A stretch of 12,986 nucleotides of DNA from Candidatus Anaerobutyricum stercoripullorum (GTDB taxonomy: Bacteria > Bacillota > Clostridia > Lachnospirales > Lachnospiraceae), in the NCBI GenBank assembly GCA_019114885.1, contig DXEQ01000121.1, positions 1-12,986 on the forward strand. Direction: 5' to 3'. The position numbers and the translations under genes are program-made. Under the pieces are notes generated by a model. It saw nothing but the letters and a program-made list of their open reading frames with translations, did not search any database and was not told the origin of the DNA. This document shows positions 1 through 4,010 of this stretch, one piece after another. Position 1 is the first letter of the stretch; each line of letters begins with the position of its first letter.

Positions 1-268
1 CAAACGCACTGACAGAAAGAGAGGTTTCTATTGCTGCCAACGCCTGCAGGTCTTCTGTCCACATTTCATATTCCTGCTGCAAAAGCGCCAGAAAGATCTC
101 TTCCTTCGTCTGAAAATAATTATAGATGGATGTCCGGGTAAAAGAAGTCTTCTCCCCGATATCCCGGATGGTGATATCTTTAAACCCCATCGTCTCATAG
201 AGAGACGCACAGGCCTGAATGATCTCATTTTTTCTTTCCGCTGTTAATTTTTCTGAGCCTCTTGGCAT
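1..268 (-). CDS. TetR/AcrR-family transcriptional regulator, N-terminal part (cut by window start)
   Basis: The reverse strand reads from ATG at 268 as MPRGSEKLTAERKNEIIQAC and stays open to base 1, giving 89 codons. The first ~60 residues are a typical TetR DNA-binding domain: a helix-turn-helix with ITIRDIGEKTSFTRTSIYNY followed by FQTKEEIF, where the 'R/GT.Y.YF..KE.L' recognition-helix signature is clear. The C-terminal ligand-binding domain lies outside the window, so no inducer can be suggested. The start is supported by a near-consensus promoter about 80 bp upstream and a purine-rich stretch (GGGAAAGAGGGAACAGGG) before the ATG. Family members are usually repressors of their own or neighbouring genes. 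The adjacent alcohol dehydrogenase, with two TGACA-N3-TGTCA palindromes in its upstream region, is the obvious candidate target, but this is inference. Confidence 0.88.
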   Translation of the reverse strand, partial: MPRGSEKLTAERKNEIIQACASLYETMGFKDITIRDIGEKTSFTRTSIYNYFQTKEEIFLALLQQEYEMWTEDLQALAAIETSLSVSAF

Positions 269-350
269 ACCCTGTTCCCTCTTTCCCGGCCGGAAACACA
301 ACCTGACAGAACTGCATCTCCGGCCTGCATTTCTCTGTCTCGATACACGT

Positions 351-379
351 ATTATAAATATTTCTTTTTATCATGTCAA
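351..379 (-). promoter_or_regulatory. Consensus vegetative promoter for the TetR gene
   Basis: On the reverse strand TTGACA (374-379) and TATAAT (351-356) are separated by exactly 17 bp, a perfect -35/-10 match. It points toward the TetR start at 268, leaving a leader of roughly 75 nt. That leader contains a 7-bp stem GGCCGGA/TCCGGCC (288-294 and 319-325) with a 24-nt loop. The half-site TGACA falls inside the -35 element, but no complete TGACA-N3-TGTCA palindrome is present here, so autoregulation through that motif is not supported. Confidence 0.8.
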
Positions 380-421
380 ACATAACACGGCGGATACAGC
401 GGCCCGCGTCCAAAGACCAGA

Positions 422-523
422 TTACTTGGTCACCGCACAAACAATCACCCGCTGGAGCCCATCAAACCGAGGCAAAAGGAACAGGTATGTCAGATGCTCT
501 TTGTTTTCATAATGATATGATGA
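422..523 (-). pseudogene. Unidentified C-terminal-like ORF fragment
   Basis: Between a TAA just upstream and the TAA at 422-424, the reverse strand has an open stretch of about 33 codons. It contains HYENKEHLTYLFLLPRFDG, then LQRVIVCAVTK and stop. There is no start codon or ribosome binding site in frame. The amino-acid texture resembles a real protein end rather than random translation, but the family is not recognised. It sits directly after the truncated flavodoxin, so it may be the far side of a deletion junction. It could also be chance. Confidence 0.25.
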
Positions 524-528
524 TTATA

Positions 529-624
529 CTACGCTCTTTGCCCAGTCTCCCGCGCCATCTCCTGTGCCACGCGGGCGGTTGTGCCGCTGGCAGAAAAATA
601 TGCAACTAATACTTTTTGACTCAT
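529..624 (-). pseudogene. Truncated flavodoxin (first 31 codons only)
   Basis: The reverse strand begins MSQKVLVAYFSASGTTARVA and continues QEMARETGQRA before a TAG. This is the start of a flavodoxin: beta strand 1 (KVLVAYFS) and the phosphate-binding loop (SASGTT), which holds the FMN phosphate. A full flavodoxin is about 140-180 residues; this copy ends at residue 31, before the flavin-stacking loops, so it cannot bind FMN. A good ribosome binding site (AAAGGAGAG) precedes the ATG, and the start lies 48 bp after the alcohol dehydrogenase stop on the same strand, so it was probably the second gene of that operon. The coding signal stops abruptly, as expected for a deletion or frameshift. A genuine 31-residue peptide is possible but less likely. 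Confidence 0.75.
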
Positions 625-672
625 GATACACTCTCCTTTTCCATCATTTTGTCTTATTCTTTCGCCTGTATC

Positions 673-1842
673 CTACAGGCACTCTTTCAGAATATTTACA
701 ATCTCTTCACGATCAAGGACTTTATATCCGCCCGGCATGATAAGAGTACCGTCAGCGATACCTTCGATCATATCCTCTGTGGCGCCAAGCTCGGAAATGT
801 TCATGATCAGACCCAGCTCTTTCATCCAGCTCTCCATGGCTGCCAGACCTTCTCCGGCAATCTGCTCGTCTGTTTTGCCTTCCGGATTGACATCCCATAC
901 ATTTACGGCAAATCTCTTAAACTTCTGTACGCCGTAAGGAAGAATGTGCCGATAATATGGCAGGAAAACGGCAGCCAGAGTCATGCCGTGAGTGGCGTCG
1001 GTGTAGGCTCCCACAGACTGTCCGAGCATGTGTACCATCCAGTCGGTGGATTTGCCGCGAGAAACCAGTGTGTTAAGGGCCCAGGTGGCCGCCCACATGA
1101 GGTTACTTCTTGCCTCGTAATCCTGCGGATTCTCGTTGGCGCTGCGGCTTGCATGGATAACAGAGCGCATCAGGCCCTCGCTGATGTAATCGCTGGTGTT
1201 GTCATCCTCGCCGGAAAAATACTGTTCACATATATGATTGAAAATATCATAGATACCCGCCACCATCTGATAATGCGGCAGCGTCAGCGTGTACTTCGGG
1301 TTCAGGATGGCGAACTTCGGCATGATCTTCTCGTCGGCAAAAACATGACCAATCTTCTGTTTTGTCTTCGGATTGGTAATGACCGCACCGGCATTCATCT
1401 CAGAACCGGTTCCCACCATGGTCAGCACACAGCCCACCGGAAGAGTCTCGCAGTCCGGCTCCTCAAAGCGCAGATAGTATTTCTCCCACGGGTCTTCGTC
1501 GCAGTTGACGGATACAGAAACCGCCTTGGCATAGTCGCAAACAGAACCGCCGCCCACCGCCAGCAACAGGTCTGCCTGATGTCCGCGGGCAATTTCCACG
1601 CCCTCATAAAGTTTATCCACCGTCGGATTCGGCATGACACCGGCAATCTCCGCCACATTTTTATCATTATCTTTTAAAATCTTTACCACGGCGTCGTAGA
1701 TGCCGTTTTTCTTGATGGAACCGCCGCCATAGATGAGCACCACATTTTTACCGTACTTTGGCAGTTCCGTGTTCAAATAATCCAGAGACTCGTCTCCGAA
1801 ATATAACTTCGTCAGGTTACAATATGAAAAGTTGCCTAACAT
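673..1842 (-). CDS. Iron-containing (group III) alcohol dehydrogenase, YqhD/butanol-dehydrogenase-like
   Basis: This 389-residue protein is full length for the family and interconverts aldehydes and alcohols with NAD(P)H in the cytoplasm, typically as a fermentation or aldehyde-detoxification step. The N-terminal nucleotide-binding half shows YGGGSIKKNGIYD (residues 38-50), AVGGGSVCDYAKA (95-107) and TMVGTGSEMN (141-150). The C-terminal helical half carries the metal ligands D199, H203, H271 and H285, with the expected 4- and 14-residue spacings (DIFNH; H-x13-H ending in DATHG). Residue 275, which is a further conserved His in many relatives (HMLGHEL in YqhD), is Gln here (HMLGQSV). The start has a strong AAAGGAGG (1851-1858) 8 bp upstream. 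Two palindromic operators lie about 115-165 bp upstream, and a flavodoxin relic follows. The alcohol substrate cannot be deduced. Confidence 0.95.
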   Translation of the reverse strand: MLGNFSYCNLTKLYFGDESLDYLNTELPKYGKNVVLIYGGGSIKKNGIYDAVVKILKDNDKNVAEIAGVMPNPTVDKLYEGVEIARGHQADLLLAVGGGSVCDYAKAVSVSVNCDEDPWEKYYLRFEEPDCETLPVGCVLTMVGTGSEMNAGAVITNPKTKQKIGHVFADEKIMPKFAILNPKYTLTLPHYQMVAGIYDIFNHICEQYFSGEDDNTSDYISEGLMRSVIHASRSANENPQDYEARSNLMWAATWALNTLVSRGKSTDWMVHMLGQSVGAYTDATHGMTLAAVFLPYYRHILPYGVQKFKRFAVNVWDVNPEGKTDEQIAGEGLAAMESWMKELGLIMNISELGATEDMIEGIADGTLIMPGGYKVLDREEIVNILKECL

Positions 1843-1955
1843 GTCCAGTTCCTCCTTTCATCATTGATACAAATGTATAATCTGCCTTTCCGGCACACTG
1901 TCCGTGCCTGCATCGCAGCGCTATTCTGCTATAGCACCTGTCCTGCAGTTCTATT

Positions 1956-1970
1956 CTGACAATGTGTCAG
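1956..1970. promoter_or_regulatory. Palindromic operator 1 (CTGACA-N3-TGTCAG)
   Basis: A perfect 6-bp-arm inverted repeat, CTGACA ATG TGTCAG, lies about 115 bp upstream of the alcohol dehydrogenase start. It shares the flanked form ATTCTGACA-N3-TGTCA with a second site 36 bp away. Short-spaced TGACA/TGTCA dyads are common operators for TetR-family dimers, and such a regulator is encoded at 1-268. The assignment to that protein is inference. Confidence 0.6.
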
Positions 1971-1992
1971 CAGATGTGCTGTAGCATCATTC

Positions 1993-2006
1993 TGACACGA
2001 TGTCAA
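1993..2006. promoter_or_regulatory. Palindromic operator 2 overlapping a TTGACA box
   Basis: TGACA CGA TGTCA (1993-2005) is the second copy of the operator motif, centred 36 bp from the first. Read on the reverse strand its right arm is part of TTGACA (2001-2006), a perfect -35 box aimed at the alcohol dehydrogenase. The corresponding -10 position (about 1978-1983, TACAGC) is a poor match, so the promoter call is weaker than the palindrome. A repressor bound here would cover the -35 element. Confidence 0.55.
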
Positions 2007-2053
2007 TATATTTTCGTAAAAAAACAGGGATTTGTCGATGTGAACCGCGAGTT

Positions 2054-2149
2054 TCAAAACACTCTGAATATGTATGAACAGACGAAATTAGTAAACCCCT
2101 CTGTCCAATCAGCAGTCTGACTAAAAGAAGATAAGCCATATATACTCAT
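2054..2149 (-). CDS. Possible small ORF (31 aa) with a strong ribosome binding site
   Basis: The reverse strand reads MSIYGLSSFSQTADWTEGFT and continues NFVCSYIFRVF before a TGA. GGAGGAGGAGA immediately precedes the ATG at workable spacing, the only reason to list it. It has no recognisable domain and a moderately hydrophobic end. It lies upstream of the operators and of the alcohol dehydrogenase on the same strand, so it could be a leader peptide. A chance ORF in intergenic DNA is at least as likely. Confidence 0.25.
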   Translation of the reverse strand: MSIYGLSSFSQTADWTEGFTNFVCSYIFRVF

Positions 2150-2210
2150 TCTCCTCCTCCACTTCAGCGGACAGACTCTCTGATAACAGGATTCAGTTTA
2201 AAGCTGCCAC

Positions 2211-2573
2211 TACGGTTAAAACAGCAATAATCTGAATATCACCGTAAAATCCAGACTGCATGTACGGTTCAAATTATGATAATCCAAAAAACACCGTATA
2301 ATCCCAGCTGCATGTACGGTTCAAATTGCGATAACCCAAAAATCACCGTATAATCCCAGATGCATATACGGTTCAAATCGCGATAATCCAAATATCACCG
2401 TATAATCCAGACTGCATGTACGGTTCAAATTATGATAATCCAGAAAGCACCGTAAAATTCCGGCTAGTGATACAGTTAAAATCGCGATAATTCAGATACC
2501 GCTGTAACTTAACGCCTGATATACGGCTGAAATTGCCAGATTGCAAAAAACCGCTGTTTTTTGATACCCAGAC
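2211..2573. repeat. 52-bp tandem repeat array, about seven units
   Basis: TACGGT-type unit starts occur at 2211, 2263, 2315, 2367, 2419, 2471 (TACAGT) and 2522 (TACGGC), a period of 52 bp (the sixth unit is 51). ACCGTA recurs in the first five units at 2241, 2293, 2345, 2397 and 2449. The middle units are nearly identical; for example TACGGTTCAAATTATGATAA is shared by units 2 and 5. The outer units, especially the last two, are degenerate. Each unit contains the inverted pair TACGGT/ACCGTA, so it can fold either way. On the reverse strand ACCGTA-N16-TACGGT is followed by a T-rich run in several units. ATAATCC also occurs twice per unit. No reading frame is conserved, since 52 is not a multiple of 3. 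Function unknown. Confidence 0.92.
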
Positions 2574-2942
2574 GGCGACTATGCGCCCATGTCCTTTGAA
2601 CCGCCGGCCTGTGAAGGAGGACATGGCACAGACTATGGAAAAAGCAGGAAGCGGGAAAGACGATAAAGCGGCCGCCCTGTGCTTGCACTGAGGGCAAAGC
2701 TTTTCGTCTGACCGTGAGGCGTCAGCCGGGAACCGCTGTAAGCGGCTCCTCCCTGCTTGATTCATAAAAGCGCTGATGTCCGAACTGAGGGTGTCGGCGG
2801 GCAAAGCGGCATGGCCGCTCCCGCCGCTGGCTGCGGCGCCGCCCTGCTCCCGTCGTCGTCTGTTTATCCCTCCCCCACCCCCACACACAAATCCCCTTTT
2901 AACTACGTTGCAAAAACAACAGCTTCTTTCTTGTCCATATAG
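2574..2942. other. GC-rich intergenic stretch with three hairpins; no confident gene
   Basis: No convincing coding sequence is seen. Three inverted repeats stand out: CATGTCCTTT/GGAGGACATG (2588-2597 with 2616-2625, 18-nt loop), GGAACCGCT-GTA-AGCGGCTCC (2729-2749, one A/C mismatch), and AGCGGC-ATG-GCCGCT (2805-2819). The first hairpin encloses a GGAGG and an ATG opening a 22-codon ORF (2623-2691), MAQTMEKAGSGKDDKAAALC followed by LH. The GGAGG is only 2 bp from its ATG, too close for a good start. The segment could be a structured RNA or leader, or a decayed region. It matches no riboswitch class I can recognise. Confidence 0.4.
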
Positions 2943-2966
2943 TATACTGCAACTGTCAGAACTGAC
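2943..2966 (+). promoter_or_regulatory. Candidate -10 box with palindrome at the probable transcription start of the ferredoxin gene
   Basis: TATACT (2943-2948) is a good -10 hexamer, and is preceded by an overlapping TATAGT (2938-2943). No good -35 is seen at 16-18 bp. Seven bp downstream lies GTCAG-AA-CTGAC (2955-2966), a perfect dyad that would straddle the start site, a typical repressor operator position. The regulator is unknown. Confidence 0.4.
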
Positions 2967-2977
2967 GCAAGTACTGT

Positions 2978-3000
2978 CCGGCAAGATTTTTGCCGGTTTT
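2978..3000 (+). terminator. Terminator-like hairpin in the leader of the ferredoxin gene
   Basis: CCGGCAA (2978-2984), loop GATTT, TTGCCGG (2990-2996), then TTTT form a compact 7-bp GC-rich stem with a T tract, the form of an intrinsic terminator. It ends 45 bp before the ATG at 3046, and after the candidate -10 box. It may therefore act as an attenuator of the ferredoxin gene rather than end an upstream gene, as no plus-strand gene precedes it in the window. The T run is short, so efficiency is uncertain. Confidence 0.55.
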
Positions 3001-3045
3001 ACACATGGATTTTTTTTCACTTTTACAATAACAGGAGGTTACGAG

Positions 3046-3918
3046 ATGATACGAAGAATTATTCAGATTGATGAAGAGAAATGTAATGGCTGCGGTGCCT
3101 GTGCTGCCGCCTGCCACGAGGGTGCCATCGGAATGGTGGATGGAAAGGCAAAATTGCTGCGGGATGATTACTGTGATGGTCTGGGGGACTGTCTGCCAGC
3201 CTGTCCCATGGACGCCATCTCTTTTGTAGAGAGGGAAGCCGCCGCTTATGATGCAGAAGCCGTGAAGTCTGCGCAGGAAGCCGCCGCCCGGAAAACCGCC
3301 ACTGCGACCGAAGCACCGCTTCCGTGCGGCTGCCCAGGTTCCAATGTGCACGAGATCAAACGGCCGACCGGCGGCTGTCCGGGTTCCAATGTGAAAGAGA
3401 TTAAACGTCCTGCCAGCGGCGGCTGCCCAGGTAGTCAGGCAAAAAGTCTGCGCCATCCACAAGCAGAGGCAGCCGGGGCCAGCGAACCGGAGAGCAGGTT
3501 CGCCGAGTTCGACGACTTCGACGGTCTCCATTCAACAAGACCGGCGGTGGCCAGCCAGTTATCCCAGTGGCCGGTGAAGATCAAACTTGTGCCGGTAAAC
3601 GCCCCGTATTTTGATGGTGCAAACCTGCTCATCGCCGCCGACTGCACTGCCTACGCTTACGGCGATTTTCACCATCGTTTTATCCGAAACCGCATCACGC
3701 TGGTGGGCTGCCCGAAGCTGGACGAGAGCGATTACACAGAAAAGCTTACCGCCATCATTCGGGAAAATGATATCAGGAGTGTGACCATCGTCCGCATGGA
3801 AGTGCCGTGCTGCGGCGGTCTGGAGCGCGCCGCCGTGCAAGCATTGAAGGACAGCGGTAAGTTTATTCCGTGGCAGGTGGTCGTCATCTCCACCGATGGC
3901 AGAATTATCAGCGAATAA
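3046..3918 (+). CDS. Ferredoxin-domain Fe-S protein with three CPGS repeats and a conserved Cys-rich C-terminal domain
   Basis: This 290-residue soluble protein starts at ATG 3046, with AGGAGG 8 bp upstream. Residues 1-60 form a 2[4Fe-4S]-type ferredoxin domain. Cluster I is canonical in spacing (C13, C16, C19, C23, though followed by His instead of Pro). Cluster II reads CDGLGDCLPACP (C43, C49, C53), with Leu46 where the second Cys would be, so it may be a [3Fe-4S] or otherwise ligated site. Residues 94-138 hold three tandem GCPGS-containing repeats (Cys96, 111, 127). Residues ~170-290 are a conserved domain with LVPVNAPYFDGANLLIAADC, VGCPKLD and MEVPCCGG (C200, C222, C255, C256), likely further metal or thiol chemistry. 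Such proteins occur in anaerobic clostridia and probably carry electrons or respond to redox or nitrosative stress. The partner is unknown. The gene stands alone, convergent with the ABC permease. Confidence 0.88.
   Translation: MIRRIIQIDEEKCNGCGACAAACHEGAIGMVDGKAKLLRDDYCDGLGDCLPACPMDAISFVEREAAAYDAEAVKSAQEAAARKTATATEAPLPCGCPGSNVHEIKRPTGGCPGSNVKEIKRPASGGCPGSQAKSLRHPQAEAAGASEPESRFAEFDDFDGLHSTRPAVASQLSQWPVKIKLVPVNAPYFDGANLLIAADCTAYAYGDFHHRFIRNRITLVGCPKLDESDYTEKLTAIIRENDIRSVTIVRMEVPCCGGLERAAVQALKDSGKFIPWQVVVISTDGRIISE
3328..3465 (+). repeat. In-frame CPGS repeat: three copies within the ferredoxin gene
   Basis: Copies begin at 3328, 3373 and 3421 (units of 45 and 48 bp). They encode GCPGSNVHEIKRPTG, GCPGSNVKEIKRPASG and the more diverged GCPGSQAKSLRHPQ. 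The first two differ at the DNA level mostly at third positions (CAG/CGG, ATC/ATT, CGG/CGT), showing purifying selection or an old duplication rather than a fresh one. Confidence 0.85.
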
Positions 3919-3925
3919 CTTCGCG

Positions 3926-4010
3926 GTTTATGCGTCATCCTGCTGCCTGCAAAATAATCCCACGGTTTACGGCATCTCCGGCAGTTTACGATGTTGACGC
4001 CCGGTTTACG
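3926..4010. repeat. Short GTTTA(C) repeats in the convergent gap and permease 3' end
   Basis: GGTTTA or AGTTTA occurs at 3926, 3965, 3984 and 4004 (position of the G before TTTA), spaced 39, 19 and 20 bp. On the reverse strand the last three read CGTAAAC and the first CATAAAC. The run crosses the permease stop codon (3986-3988). No stem with a T tract is visible between the two convergent genes, so this 67-bp gap lacks an obvious terminator. Confidence 0.35.

Noticed and set aside
305..314. Shared CAGAACTG word in the TetR leader and the ferredoxin palindrome (2957-2964)
   Set aside because: An 8-bp match without the surrounding dyad in the TetR leader is too weak to propose a common regulator.
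616..1677. Long plus-strand ORF (353 codons) opposite the alcohol dehydrogenase
   Set aside because: It is the antisense shadow of a clear family member, with no ribosome binding site and no recognisable domain.
673..1842. Loss of a metal-ligand His in the alcohol dehydrogenase
   Set aside because: The ligand pair in YqhD and FucO is 14 residues apart. H271 and H285 fit that spacing, so Gln275 is not at a ligand position.
2211..2573. CRISPR array
   Set aside because: The whole 52-bp unit is conserved, with no unique spacers between shorter repeats, and no cas genes are present.
2430..3020. 196-codon minus-strand ORF in the intergenic region
   Set aside because: It runs through part of the 52-bp repeat array, the GC-rich hairpins and the terminator; composition is irregular, with a Gly run and scattered Cys, and no domain is visible.
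2776..3045. N-terminal extension of the ferredoxin protein to an upstream ATG
   Set aside because: The extension is low-complexity, crosses the promoter-like box and hairpin, and lacks a ribosome binding site. ATG 3046 has AGGAGG and gives the normal ferredoxin start.
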